NCBI RefSeq assembly: GCF_003003795.1
Contig: NZ_PVWK01000084.1
Coordinates: 62,001 to 126,000 of the forward strand
Source: Stenomitos frigidus ULC18
Lineage (GTDB): Bacteria > Cyanobacteriota > Cyanobacteriia > Leptolyngbyales > Leptolyngbyaceae
DNA length: 64,000 bases
Direction of reading: 5' to 3'
In this document: piece after piece, positions 41,136 through 50,500 of the stretch
Layout: the number at the start of each line of letters is the position of its first letter
Numbering within the stretch: position 1 is the stretch's first letter
Notes under the pieces: model-generated
What the model was told of the DNA's origin: nothing
What the model saw: only the letters and a program-made list of their open reading frames with translations
Database searches by the model: none
Position numbers and translations under genes: made by a program

Positions 41136-42290
41136 TTACATGGTTGCAATGACTTTTGCTGCTGCGGCTACGCCTGCCCCAGCGGTAAAGCCCTCATAGC
41201 CAAGTTCTTGTAAGGTTGCTTCCAACGCACCGATCGCAGTCAAAATGTCACGATCGCTCACAAACCCTAAGTGACCAATACGGAATATTTTGCCTTTGAG
41301 GTGGTCTTGCCCACCCGCAAGAATAATGTCAAACCGCTTTTTCATCACGGCACGAATTTGCTCGGCGTCGACGCGATCGGGAATAACCGACGTAATGGCA
41401 GGGCTAGCAGCAGTATCGGGTGCCAGCAAGGGCATCCCCAGCGCTTTCACAGCGGCACGAGTGGCAGCAGACAAGCGCTGATGGCGAGCAAAGATGTTCT
41501 CTAAACCCTCTGCCTGCATCATCCGCAACGCGACCTGTAAAGCAAAGAACATATTCACAGGAGGCGTAAAAGGCGTCGTGTTTTTCGCTGCATCTTTGCG
41601 GTACTTACCCAAATCGAGATAGTAGCGAGGCAGCTTAGCCGTTGTATACGCCTGCCAGGCTCTAGCATTAACGGTCACAAACCCTAATCCGGGTGGCACC
41701 ATATAGCCCTTCTGTGAACCAGAGGCGACGACATCAAGCCCCCAAGCGTCGACCGGCACATTGTATGCGCCCAAACTGGTGACGGTGTCCACAATGATCA
41801 AGGCTTCACCATGAGCTTTGACAGCTCGATTAATCGTTTCAAGGTCGTTGAGCACCCCAGTTGAGGTTTCGCTGTGGGTGACGATGACTGCCTTGATAGC
41901 CTTATTGGTATCGTGCTCTAACGACTCACGAAATTTCTCTGGATTGAGTGTTTGTCCCCATTCGGCAGCGATCGTGTCCACGTTGAGTCCATACGCTTTA
42001 GCGACTTCAACCCAGCGCTCACCAAACTTGCCGTTGCTACCAACCAGAACGCGATCGCCCGGGCTCAAAAAATTGATGATAGCGGCTTCCATCGCGCCTG
42101 TACCGCTGACCGTCAAACTCAGCACATCATTTTTAGTTTGGTGCAGCCACTTCAGATTTTCGGTCACTTCCGCCATAATCTTGGAGAAATCACCACTGCG
42201 ATGACCGATCGGGTGCTTCGCCATTGCGAGTAGAACCTGTTCTGGCACCGGGGTTGGACCCGGAATCATCAGCATTAACTTATCTTCCAT
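41136..42290 (-). CDS. Serine/alanine-glyoxylate aminotransferase family protein
   Basis: The 384-residue PLP enzyme of fold type I transfers amino groups between alanine or serine and glyoxylate, linked to photorespiratory glycolate metabolism. In cyanobacteria it is often annotated as a soluble hydrogenase small subunit, a historical misnomer. Seen here: MLMIPGPTPVPEQVLLAMAKHPIGHRSGDF at the N-terminus, SGTGAMEAAI, VIVTHSETSTGVLND, DTVTSLGAYNVPVD and the PLP-lysine site ASGSQKGYMVPPGLG. The start is ATG 42290, matching the family (MEDKLMLMIPG); upstream residues from 42392 look unrelated. Confidence 0.93.
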   Translation of the reverse strand: MEDKLMLMIPGPTPVPEQVLLAMAKHPIGHRSGDFSKIMAEVTENLKWLHQTKNDVLSLTVSGTGAMEAAIINFLSPGDRVLVGSNGKFGERWVEVAKAYGLNVDTIAAEWGQTLNPEKFRESLEHDTNKAIKAVIVTHSETSTGVLNDLETINRAVKAHGEALIIVDTVTSLGAYNVPVDAWGLDVVASGSQKGYMVPPGLGFVTVNARAWQAYTTAKLPRYYLDLGKYRKDAAKNTTPFTPPVNMFFALQVALRMMQAEGLENIFARHQRLSAATRAAVKALGMPLLAPDTAASPAITSVIPDRVDAEQIRAVMKKRFDIILAGGQDHLKGKIFRIGHLGFVSDRDILTAIGALEATLQELGYEGFTAGAGVAAAAKVIATM

Positions 42291-42600
42291 GAATCTGCCC
42301 TGAAAATCGAGAACATCGCGCACAACGGCGGCATACTCCAGGATGACACAATTTCTACCTTTAAACCAATCCTCGTAGTGTCTTCTAGACACTACGCACT
42401 AGGAAGCTCGATCGTGCCACGAAAGCATTGATGTCTGGACGATTCGTTAACGACATGCCCTGGCGAACATTGATCCAAGATGACCTTGTCTACGTTTGTT
42501 GATTTTTGCTCTTGCCTGGGGCTTTATGAGAGCAGAACGATCGCGCAGTCGATGCTGAACAGGCGACACGCTAAAGCCAAACCTTATCCGTCAGTATGCT
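42291..42600. other. Divergent promoter region
   Basis: These 310 bases lie between the aminotransferase gene and the permease-kinase gene. No gene or strong repeat is seen apart from the short dyad AGTGTCTTCTAGACACT near 42378-42394, which is a perfect 7+7 inverted repeat and a possible operator. Confidence 0.5.
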
Positions 42601-45414
42601 ATGCCAGCCAATCCCAACCTCAAGGTTGTCCAAGATCGACGCGATTACAATGCCTGGGTTGCAACGGAAACCATTGAAGACTACGCGTTACGATTTGCGC
42701 CGAAATCTTTTCGCAACTGGTCAGAATTTTTGGTGGCTAACACGGCGATCGGAGGCATTTCTGCGGTTGCCCTGGAAGCGATCGGGGCATCGATCGCCAT
42801 CAGCTATGGCTTTACCAACTCCCTGTGGGGCATCTTACTGGCGTCGAGCATTATCTTCCTGACAGGGTTGCCCATTACTTATTACGCGGCCAAGTTCAAT
42901 ATTGATATGGATTTGCTCACCCGTGGCGCAGGGTTTGGGTACATCGGTTCGACCATCACATCGCTCATTTATGCCTCGTTTACCTTCATTTTCTTTGCGC
43001 TCGAAGCTGCCATCATGGCCCAGGCGTTGGCACTCTACTTCCATCTACCGCTAGCCATTGGCTATGTGGTCTGTTCCTTAATCATTATCCCGCTGGTCTT
43101 TTTCGGGATCACCTTAATTAATCAACTTCAGCTCTGGACGCAGCCAATCTGGTTGGTATTGATGCTGTTGCCCTTCATTTGCATCCTCTACAAGGAGCCT
43201 GAAGCACTTTCAAATTGGGTTCACTTTGCAGGACACTCGCCCAGTGGCACGGCCTTTAGCCCTCTGCTGCTAGGATCTGCGGCTACGGTTTCCTTTTCGC
43301 TGATTGCCCAGATTGGTGAGCAGGTGGACTTTTTACGGTTTCTGCCTGATAAGGAACCAGCCAATCGAGGTAAATGGTGGTTTGCTGTCGTAGCTGCGGG
43401 GCCTGGTTGGATTTTACTGGCAGCGGTAAAGCAACTAGCAGGAGCCTTTCTGGCCTCGCTGGCAGTCAGTCATGGTACTAGCCTTGACCGTGCCAATGAA
43501 CCTACACAAATGTACTTAGTTGGGTTTGAGTACGTTTTCTCTAACCCTGAGGTGGCGCTAGCAATCACGATTCTGTATGTGGTGCTGTCGCAGATCAAGA
43601 TCAATGTCATGAACGCCTACGCGGGATCACTTGCCTGGTCAAACTTCTTTTCGCGCCTGACCCATAGCCATCCAGGACGAGTGGTTTGGCTGGTGTTTAA
43701 CGTCACGATCGCCTTACTCCTGATGGAATTGGATGTCTTCTCTACGCTCGAAATGGTGCTGGGGTTTTATTCCAATGTTGCGATCGCCTGGGTTGGCGCG
43801 ATCGTTGCCGACTTGGTGATCAACAAGCCGCTGGGACTCAGCCCGTCTTATATCGAGTTTAAGCGGGCACACCTTTATAATGTGAACCCTGTTGGTTTTG
43901 GGTCAATGGTGATTGGCTCGATCGTTTCCATCGTGGCATTTGTGGGTGCCTTTGGGGCGATCGCTCAAGCCTACGCACCGTTGATTGCATTGGGCTTAGC
44001 CTTTGTGCTAGCGCCCATCATCGCTGTTTTAACGAAAAGCAAGTACTACATCGCTCGTCCTAATACACACTATCAAACCGGATTGCTTGAAAGCGTACTC
44101 CGTTGTCGCGTCTGTGACGGTGAATATGAGCCGTATGATATCGCCTATTGCCCCGTTTATGAAGGTGCTATCTGTTCGCTGTGCTGTAGTCTAGATGCGC
44201 GGTGTCACGATGTCTGCAAAGAGCCAGATGAATCACGATCGCATCCTCTAGCAAGTTTTGCTCAAACCGTATCAACAACAATTTTTCGAGGCAATGTCTC
44301 TTCTGATTGGGTTCTCAGAACCATCAAATATCTCTCTGTTTTTGTGTCAGTCACAGGGCTGGTCGGCATTATTTTTAGCTTGATTTATTATCATCAAATA
44401 GCCGCACCAGAGCCTTTTTCAACCGCTTCAGATCATACTCTGACGACACTTACTGAAGTCTACGCTGCGCTCTTAGTTTTAATTGCAATTGGCTCCTGGT
44501 GGTTGGTTTTAGCCCAGGAAAGTCGTCAATTGGCACAAAAAGAGCTGGATAAGCAGAATATTCAGCTGCAGCAGGAGGTGAAAGAACGTCAACAAGCAGA
44601 AGCACAATTGCAAGCAAAGGCAAAGCAACTAGAGCAAACGCTACATAACTTGAGACAGGCTGAAGAACAACTCATTCAAACTGAGAAAATGGCTGCCTTG
44701 GGTGGGCTAGTGGCTGGTATTGCGCATGAGATCAATACGCCGATCGGTATTGGTGTAACCGCTGCCTCACTGTTAGTTGAAAAAACGGCAACATTCTCTG
44801 AAAACTTCTCTAATGGCACGATGAAACGCTCCGATTTAGCAAGGTTTCTCGATACAGCCTCACAAAGTAGCAAAATGACGCTGGCCAACCTCAATCGTGC
44901 GGCTGAATTAATTCATAGCTTTAAACAAATAGCCGTTGATCAGTCCAGCGAAAGCAGACGAGTTTTCAAAGTTAAGACCTATTTAGAAGAGATTTTGCTT
45001 CAGCTGAGCCCTAAAGTGAAGCCTTTAGGGCATGCCTTTAAGCTAAATGGTGACCCTAACCTGTGCTGGGATAGCTATCCAGGTGTCTTTTCTCAAATTG
45101 TCACGAACCTGATCATGAACTCATTGATTCATGCTTACGATGAGGGCGATCGAGGGCTTATTATCCTTGCCTTTCGACAAATCGATGAACAACTAGTTTT
45201 TGAATACGTTGATGATGGTAAAGGTATTCTTCCAGAGCATTTGAACAAGATCTTTGAGCCTTTTTTTACGACGAAACGAGGACAAGGAGGCAGCGGTTTA
45301 GGTCTGCATATTGTTTACAATCTGGTCATACAAAAGCTTGGAGGCACTATTCAATGCTATAGCCAGGTAGGAGTAGGAACAACGTTCATGCTGAAAATAC
45401 CGATGCGTCTTTAA
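42601..45414 (+). CDS. NCS1-type permease fused to a Cys-rich domain and histidine kinase
   Basis: This 937-residue sensor kinase has a transporter-like N-terminus (about 35-480, some 12 helices). It matches purine-cytosine permeases (FRNWSEFLVANTAIGGISAVAL, DLLTRGAGFGYIGSTI, INVMNAYAGSLAWSNFF). Next is a Cys-rich module (about 498-545: CRVCDGEY, YCPVYEGAICSLCCSLDARCHDVC), probably zinc-binding. Two more helices, a coiled coil and a kinase core follow: H-box GLVAGIAHEINTPIG with His near 709, then the ATPase domain (LIMNSLIHAYD, DDGKGILPEHLNKIFEPFFTTKRGQGGSGLGLHI). It starts at ATG 42601. It may sense a nucleobase-like solute by transport or binding. The likely partner is the hybrid gene downstream. 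Confidence 0.92.
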   Translation: MPANPNLKVVQDRRDYNAWVATETIEDYALRFAPKSFRNWSEFLVANTAIGGISAVALEAIGASIAISYGFTNSLWGILLASSIIFLTGLPITYYAAKFNIDMDLLTRGAGFGYIGSTITSLIYASFTFIFFALEAAIMAQALALYFHLPLAIGYVVCSLIIIPLVFFGITLINQLQLWTQPIWLVLMLLPFICILYKEPEALSNWVHFAGHSPSGTAFSPLLLGSAATVSFSLIAQIGEQVDFLRFLPDKEPANRGKWWFAVVAAGPGWILLAAVKQLAGAFLASLAVSHGTSLDRANEPTQMYLVGFEYVFSNPEVALAITILYVVLSQIKINVMNAYAGSLAWSNFFSRLTHSHPGRVVWLVFNVTIALLLMELDVFSTLEMVLGFYSNVAIAWVGAIVADLVINKPLGLSPSYIEFKRAHLYNVNPVGFGSMVIGSIVSIVAFVGAFGAIAQAYAPLIALGLAFVLAPIIAVLTKSKYYIARPNTHYQTGLLESVLRCRVCDGEYEPYDIAYCPVYEGAICSLCCSLDARCHDVCKEPDESRSHPLASFAQTVSTTIFRGNVSSDWVLRTIKYLSVFVSVTGLVGIIFSLIYYHQIAAPEPFSTASDHTLTTLTEVYAALLVLIAIGSWWLVLAQESRQLAQKELDKQNIQLQQEVKERQQAEAQLQAKAKQLEQTLHNLRQAEEQLIQTEKMAALGGLVAGIAHEINTPIGIGVTAASLLVEKTATFSENFSNGTMKRSDLARFLDTASQSSKMTLANLNRAAELIHSFKQIAVDQSSESRRVFKVKTYLEEILLQLSPKVKPLGHAFKLNGDPNLCWDSYPGVFSQIVTNLIMNSLIHAYDEGDRGLIILAFRQIDEQLVFEYVDDGKGILPEHLNKIFEPFFTTKRGQGGSGLGLHIVYNLVIQKLGGTIQCYSQVGVGTTFMLKIPMRL

Positions 45415-45571
45415 ATTAGCAGGCTTTAAATTGCTAACAGAGGAGCGCTACTGAAACGATCAATTTAACATCGATCGATCTCATGCCTCAGATCTAAAAT
45501 TTTAAGCCTCATTTCCTGTTGACCAACCCTTCGCTGTCGCAATGTAATTAAAGGACTAAAGTGCACAAGCC

Positions 45572-47086
45572 ATGCAGGAATTAGCTACAGATCAGAGCGA
45601 CGAATTAGTATTCATAGATGAAAACGACGCCTTGTTTTTTACTCAAGAAACAGCATTAAATCTGCCACAGAAAGGCTGGAAAATATTGATTGTTGATGAT
45701 GAAGCCGAAGTGCATCAGGTGACCGAACTCGCACTCAGTGACTTTGTGTTAGAAGGTAGAACGTTAAACTTTATCCATGCGTATTCTGGTCAAGAAGCGA
45801 AGCAGCTAATTCAGGCACATCCTGATACCGCTGTGATTTTTCTAGATGTCGTGATGGAGACAGATGATGCTGGTTTACAGGTTGTTAAGTACATTCGAGA
45901 AGAGTTAGGTAATCAGCTTGTCCGCATCATTCTAAGGACGGGTCAACCCGGACAGGCACCCGAAAGCCTGGTGGTTGTTAATTACGGCATTGATGATTAC
46001 AAAACCAAAACAGAGCTCACCTCGCAACGAATGTTTATTTCGATTGTGACTGCTCTAAGAGCGTTTTCAACGTTTATGAAAGCTCTGGAAACCAGCCACA
46101 ATCTGGAGCTGGAAATTTTGCAGCGTAAGGAAATTGAGGCAGCCTTGCGCATTAGTGAAGCCAATGAACGGGAGAAAGCGGAACAGTTGGAGCGATCGCT
46201 ACATCAGCTTCAGCATACTCAAGTACAGCTTGTGCAGAGCGAGAAGATGTCTACGTTGGGGCAACTCGTGGCAGGTGTCGCCCATGAAATCAACAATCCA
46301 GTCAATTTTATTCATGGCAATCTCACTCATGCCAACGAATATATGCAAGATTTACTGGATTTGCTGATGCTCTACCAGGCTGAGTACCCCACACCAACGG
46401 CAGCAGTTCAAGCAAAGGCAATGGCGATCGAGGTTGAGTTTCTCACCCAAGACTTGCCGAAACTGCTGGCTTCTATGCGCGTGGGGACAGAGCGAATTCG
46501 CGAGATTGTGAAATCCCTCCGCATCTTCTCTCGGCTGGATGAAGCAGATGCTAAAGCGGTTGACTTGCATGACGGCATTGACAGCACTCTCTTGATCCTC
46601 GATAACCGCTTAAAAGCGTGCTCTGCCCATGAGGCGATTGCGGTTGTGAAAGAGTATGGTGTGCTGCCCCACGTGGAATGCTGTGGAGGGCAGTTGAATC
46701 AGGTGTTTATGAATATTCTCAGCAACGCGATCGATGCGTTGGAGGACAGCATGAGAGCTGGGGCTCAACGGATAATCAGTGAGCCTGGGGCGATCGGGGC
46801 TCCACCTCAGCTCACACCGACCATCTATATTCGCACGCAGGTTAGCGAACCTGGCTGGGTGATGATTCAAATTGCTGATAATGGTCCTGGCATGCCGGAG
46901 ACAGTCAGACAACGCCTTTTTGAGCCCTTTTTTACCACGAAAGAATTGGGTCGAGGTACTGGATTGGGAATGTCCATTAGCGCTCAAATCGTGACGGAAA
47001 AGCACAACGGCTCATTACAGTGCTTTTCAACGCTCGAACAGGGTACTGAATTTGTGCTCAAACTTCCCATACAGCAACCCCAGTAG
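45572..47086 (+). CDS. Receiver / histidine kinase hybrid protein
   Basis: The 504-residue soluble protein has an N-terminal receiver (KILIVDDEAEVHQVTELAL, phospho-Asp in AVIFLDVVMETDDAGL near 88) resembling the receiver of DUF3369 regulators. A coiled coil precedes a kinase core with H-box STLGQLVAGVAHEINNPVNF (His near 238) and ATPase motifs (NQVFMNILSNAIDALED, DNGPGMPETVRQRLFEPFFTTKELGRGTGLGMSI). It starts at ATG 45572, 157 bp after the permease-kinase. It can receive a phosphoryl group at the front and pass one on, so the two form a phosphorelay whose final output gene is not in the window. Confidence 0.92.
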   Translation: MQELATDQSDELVFIDENDALFFTQETALNLPQKGWKILIVDDEAEVHQVTELALSDFVLEGRTLNFIHAYSGQEAKQLIQAHPDTAVIFLDVVMETDDAGLQVVKYIREELGNQLVRIILRTGQPGQAPESLVVVNYGIDDYKTKTELTSQRMFISIVTALRAFSTFMKALETSHNLELEILQRKEIEAALRISEANEREKAEQLERSLHQLQHTQVQLVQSEKMSTLGQLVAGVAHEINNPVNFIHGNLTHANEYMQDLLDLLMLYQAEYPTPTAAVQAKAMAIEVEFLTQDLPKLLASMRVGTERIREIVKSLRIFSRLDEADAKAVDLHDGIDSTLLILDNRLKACSAHEAIAVVKEYGVLPHVECCGGQLNQVFMNILSNAIDALEDSMRAGAQRIISEPGAIGAPPQLTPTIYIRTQVSEPGWVMIQIADNGPGMPETVRQRLFEPFFTTKELGRGTGLGMSISAQIVTEKHNGSLQCFSTLEQGTEFVLKLPIQQPQ

Positions 47087-47125
47087 TGGCATGCGGCTGC
47101 TTCCAAGCCCATTGGCCACTTCTGC

Positions 47126-48613
47126 CTACGATCGCCGTGTTTTGTGGTTGCGGCGACGCAACAAGAAGTCTGGCAAATCGACTTTGGGTTCGCGGCTGAA
47201 GGGCGTTGTTTTTAGCAGTGCTGGACTACCGGGTTCTGTTGTTTCATCGGCGGCAGCTAGTAAGGCGGCGAGCACGTCTGACAGTTCTGCTGAAGGGTTG
47301 GGTAAGGCGTGTTCTAATAAGGCTTTCAGTTTCAGGACATCGCTTTGGCTGCTGAAGCAGCGATCTTTCCAGTGTTGAATAGCAGTTTCATATTCACTGG
47401 TTTGCTGCGCCTGTCGCAAGATTTGTTCTTGCATATCAGCGGTTTGATTGTCTAGTTCTACCAGGCGCGTTTGCTGGCGATCGCGCTCCTCTTCAAGTTC
47501 CTGACACGCGTGTCTCAGCATTGCTTGAGCCGTAGTCTGTTTCGCTGCATGGGCTTCAAGCGCAGCAATTTTGGCATGAGCGGCGACTAGATCGGCCATA
47601 ACTGTCGAAGAACCAGCCTCTGCGATGGCGTTACCTGGAGCAACAGCCAGTGTCATTGAGGCCTTGGACAGGCGAGACTGTTGCAAGCGATCCAGCAATG
47701 CCTGCTGCTCTTGGAGCGCACGATGAGCTTGCTGTAGTTCGGCTTCAAGGTGCTTTAGGGCAATCTGACGATCGCTCAAGATTTGTGAGAGTTCGCTGAC
47801 TTGAGCATGGGCCTGCTCCAATCGCGCTGTCAAATGCTCAGCCAGCGTGCGGGCATCGAGTGATTGAGTCTCCAGCGCCAATGTGCGCTCTTGCTGTGCG
47901 TTCAGATCTGCCTGCAGATGCTCTAGCTGTGCTTCCAAGCGCTCTTGATAGGCTTTGACATCAGCACGATCGTGGGCAATCTGCGTCTGCAATTGGGCTA
48001 GCTCCTGCTGCTGTGCCTGAGTGAGTGCCTCCATTGTGTTGAGAAGGGTCTGTAGAGAGCGATCGCGCGCTTGCGTTTCAATCAACTGGGCATTCAGTGC
48101 CTGCTGCTGGTGTGCCAGTTGTAGCTTTAGCCGGGCGATCGCCTGCTGCTGAATGTTAGAAATTTCTTCGGTTGATGCAAGCTGGGCTTCTAGAAGGTGC
48201 TGATTCACCACTTGTAGCTGCATTTCACTCAATGATGCCAGCGATTGATCAAGCGCTTGCTCCAGATGCCGGATGCGTTCAATCTGCTCATGAGACAGCG
48301 ATCGTGCCTGCCTTAGTTCGGCTTTGAGCGTTTCTTGCTCTTGCTCCCATCGCTGTCGCTGAGACTCTAATGCGACCGCTGCCTGTTGCGTAAGGGCAGC
48401 CACGAAGCCTGGATCGATAACATGAATTTCGTGGTGTTCTGCCGCCCATGCGTCTAAATACTGTTGAAGGGGGTATATACCTTGAGGTGCATCAGTTTCA
48501 GCGATCGCATCCATCGCCATAGCATCCATCGCCATAGTGTCCAGCATGTTCTCATCGTCAGAGAGCCTGCCGTCTGACGCCACGGAACTATAAGCTAGGT
48601 TCGGTTCAGACAC
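47126..48613 (-). CDS. Long coiled-coil protein
   Basis: The 495-residue protein is largely one continuous coiled coil (about 95-440), very rich in Gln, Ala, Leu and Glu. The N-terminal 90 residues are distinct and include a repeated pentapeptide-like run (DTMAMDAMAMDAI) and YPLQQYLDAWAAEHHEIHVID. The C-terminus (LKALLEHALPNPSAELSDVLAALLAAAD... FLLRRRNHKTRRS) ends in a basic tail that could bind nucleic acid or membrane. No SMC-type ATPase is present. It starts at GTG 48613 with GGGAGG 6 nt upstream. It may have a cytoskeletal or scaffolding role. Confidence 0.72.
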   Translation of the reverse strand: MSEPNLAYSSVASDGRLSDDENMLDTMAMDAMAMDAIAETDAPQGIYPLQQYLDAWAAEHHEIHVIDPGFVAALTQQAAVALESQRQRWEQEQETLKAELRQARSLSHEQIERIRHLEQALDQSLASLSEMQLQVVNQHLLEAQLASTEEISNIQQQAIARLKLQLAHQQQALNAQLIETQARDRSLQTLLNTMEALTQAQQQELAQLQTQIAHDRADVKAYQERLEAQLEHLQADLNAQQERTLALETQSLDARTLAEHLTARLEQAHAQVSELSQILSDRQIALKHLEAELQQAHRALQEQQALLDRLQQSRLSKASMTLAVAPGNAIAEAGSSTVMADLVAAHAKIAALEAHAAKQTTAQAMLRHACQELEEERDRQQTRLVELDNQTADMQEQILRQAQQTSEYETAIQHWKDRCFSSQSDVLKLKALLEHALPNPSAELSDVLAALLAAADETTEPGSPALLKTTPFSREPKVDLPDFLLRRRNHKTRRS

Positions 48614-48933
48614 ACAGGACCTCCCGAAAACGATGAGCCAGCGATGCTGGTCGCCTTCTAACCTTTCAGACCGGCAATGCGACTCTATAGTCGCAGCGCT
48701 TGAAGCGAGCAGCGAAACTGATTCAGAAGCTCTAAAGTCTAGCGTGTAATGTCTATCATCTCAACTCCGTTCTTCTTGCCGCGAGATTGAATTTAAATTA
48801 GTTGATCGGAAGAGCAATCGCCACCGTACGGGATGCTGTTTCTAAAAATTCCTTGCCACTTTAGGCTTCCGTCAAGGCATGCACTTATGCTCCTAAGCGC
48901 TACAACTCTTTAGGGACAGTGGAAAAGACCTTC
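48614..48933. other. Intergenic region, nothing recognised
   Basis: These 320 bases lie between two minus-strand genes. No RNA gene, repeat or plausible small protein was seen. They presumably hold the promoter of the coiled-coil gene. Confidence 0.5.
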
Positions 48934-49206
48934 TTACTCTTTTTGCAGGCTCAAGAGTGTGTCAGACAGTTCTTTCTCAGTTGTCAGGTTATTGAGTGAC
49001 CAACGGTACTCGATCGGGAGATGTTTGCGCTGGCAATCCTCTTCTAACTGCTTCTGCAGCGCCAGTGCCTTGCGAAGGGTAATGATCAACTGATGTACCT
49101 GTGCCTGTGAGGGAGACTGCTGCCCAACCGCAACCATCGTCTGCCGTTCAAGCAGTTGAAGCAGCAGTTCGTAATGAATATGAGATGGAAGGGGAATGGG
49201 TTCCAT
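48934..49206 (-). CDS. Small cyanobacterial protein, probably DUF5340
   Basis: The 90-residue helical protein MEPIPLPSHIHYELLLQLLERQT...IEYRWSLNNL matches my recollection of DUF5340, a cyanobacterial family of unknown function. Charged helices dominate; there is no Cys pair or membrane segment. It starts at ATG 49206. It lies downstream of trpC on the same strand with 166 bp between. Confidence 0.72.
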   Translation of the reverse strand: MEPIPLPSHIHYELLLQLLERQTMVAVGQQSPSQAQVHQLIITLRKALALQKQLEEDCQRKHLPIEYRWSLNNLTTEKELSDTLLSLQKE

Positions 49207-49372
49207 GAAGACTGACTACCTTGCGTTGATCAACTGAAATGATGTCTGAGCCTCAAACGTGAGGATGCTGATGAACCGAACAACACCTCATTTGGTGCAT
49301 CGCTGTAGGCTCCTTTAAAACAGCCACAGCATATAAAAGTATGGAGAGCCACTCAGTGCTGACGCGTGTCTG

Positions 49373-50266
49373 CTACATAACGTTTCCTTCAAGCAGCTGT
49401 GACAGCGCCAACGCGGGGTCTGGTTGGCGCATGAGGGCCTCACCCACTAGCACAGCGGTAGCACCTGCTGTTGCCACCGAAGCCAAATCAGCAGCAGTGT
49501 ATAGCCCCGATTCACTCACTACGAGGATTTCCCGCGATCGCAGTTGCTCCTGTCGATCGTCTAATAACCGGCACGTGGTCTGCAGATCGACTGAAAAATC
49601 CTGCAAATCACGATTATTAATACCGATCAAGTGGATGCCATCGAGCGCTAGAACGCGATCGAGCTCTGCCAATGTATGCACTTCGACCAGTGCAGTCATG
49701 CCCAGTGCTGCCACAATTTTGAGAAAATACTGCAGGTCTTTGTCAGGTAAAATTGCCGCAATGAGCAGTACCGCATCGGCTCCATTGACTCGTGCCAGGT
49801 ACATCTGATACGGGTAGATGACGAACTCCTTGCACAGGAGCGGCAGCTCAGTGACAGCCCGGATGCGAGCAAGATTGTCGAAACTGCCCTGAAAGAATTT
49901 TTGGTCGGTCAATACCGAGAGACAAGTAGCGCCGCCTTGTTCGTAAGCACGAGCGATCGAAACGGGGTCAAAGTCCTCCCGAATGACGCCTTTGCTGGGA
50001 GACGCTTTTTTAACTTCGGCAATGACTGCTGGGCGGGTTTTGCTGTGCTGGAGAGCCTGCAGGAAATTGCGGGGTGCTGGTAGCGTTTTAACCTGCTTTT
50101 GCAGCTCCAGCAGCGGCATACGCTCCCGTAGCTGAGCAACCTCAGTCTCCTTTTGCCAGACAATTTCTTCCAAAATATGTCGCGGGGCAGCGTCAGGCAC
50201 TTTTACCTGGTAGCGCAATTCCTGTACAGAAACCGCAGGATTAGGTCGACGACGACGGATCTGCAT
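49373..50266 (-). CDS. trpC: Indole-3-glycerol-phosphate synthase
   Basis: TrpC closes the indole ring in tryptophan synthesis. The 297-residue TIM barrel shows the cyanobacterial N-terminal extension ([21 protein letters not shown]) and the catalytic blocks [15 protein letters not shown] (catalytic Lys), [61 protein letters not shown] and [14 protein letters not shown]. The start is ATG 50266; residues from an upstream start at 50326 do not match the family. It follows lpdA on the same strand, 235 bp away. Confidence 0.96.
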   Translation of the reverse strand: MQIRRRRPNPAVSVQELRYQVKVPDAAPRHILEEIVWQKETEVAQLRERMPLLELQKQVKTLPAPRNFLQALQHSKTRPAVIAEVKKASPSKGVIREDFDPVSIARAYEQGGATCLSVLTDQKFFQGSFDNLARIRAVTELPLLCKEFVIYPYQMYLARVNGADAVLLIAAILPDKDLQYFLKIVAALGMTALVEVHTLAELDRVLALDGIHLIGINNRDLQDFSVDLQTTCRLLDDRQEQLRSREILVVSESGLYTAADLASVATAGATAVLVGEALMRQPDPALALSQLLEGNVM

Positions 50267-50452
50267 TGGTAAGTAGCTTGAGCGTGAATGGAAACAGAAA
50301 AGATGATCGGCGCTGTGTTTTACCACTGCTCCGCATCGTGATAAATCAATGCTTTTGATAGCGTAACCTAACTCTCGAACGACACGGGATCTAAATGTAT
50401 TCAGGTGTACAAAATTAGCCTGTTTTTTTAACCAGCCTGTTTTTTAATCAGG

Positions 50453-50491
50453 GCGAAGCGATGTGCTTGAACGTCAAAAGCATCGCTTCGC
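50453..50491. terminator. 11-bp-stem hairpin between lpdA and trpC
   Basis: GCGAAGCGATG (50453-50463) and CATCGCTTCGC (50481-50491) pair perfectly around a 17-nt loop, 10 bp after the lpdA stop. On the minus strand an A-rich, not T-rich, stretch follows, so it is a processing or stability hairpin or a weak terminator. Confidence 0.55.
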
Positions 50492-50500
50492 TTTTAGCCC

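Noticed and set aside
50453-50491. Classical Rho-independent terminator for lpdA
   Set aside because: The stem is excellent, but on the minus strand it is followed by A-rich sequence, not a T-run, so it is listed with low confidence as a hairpin only.
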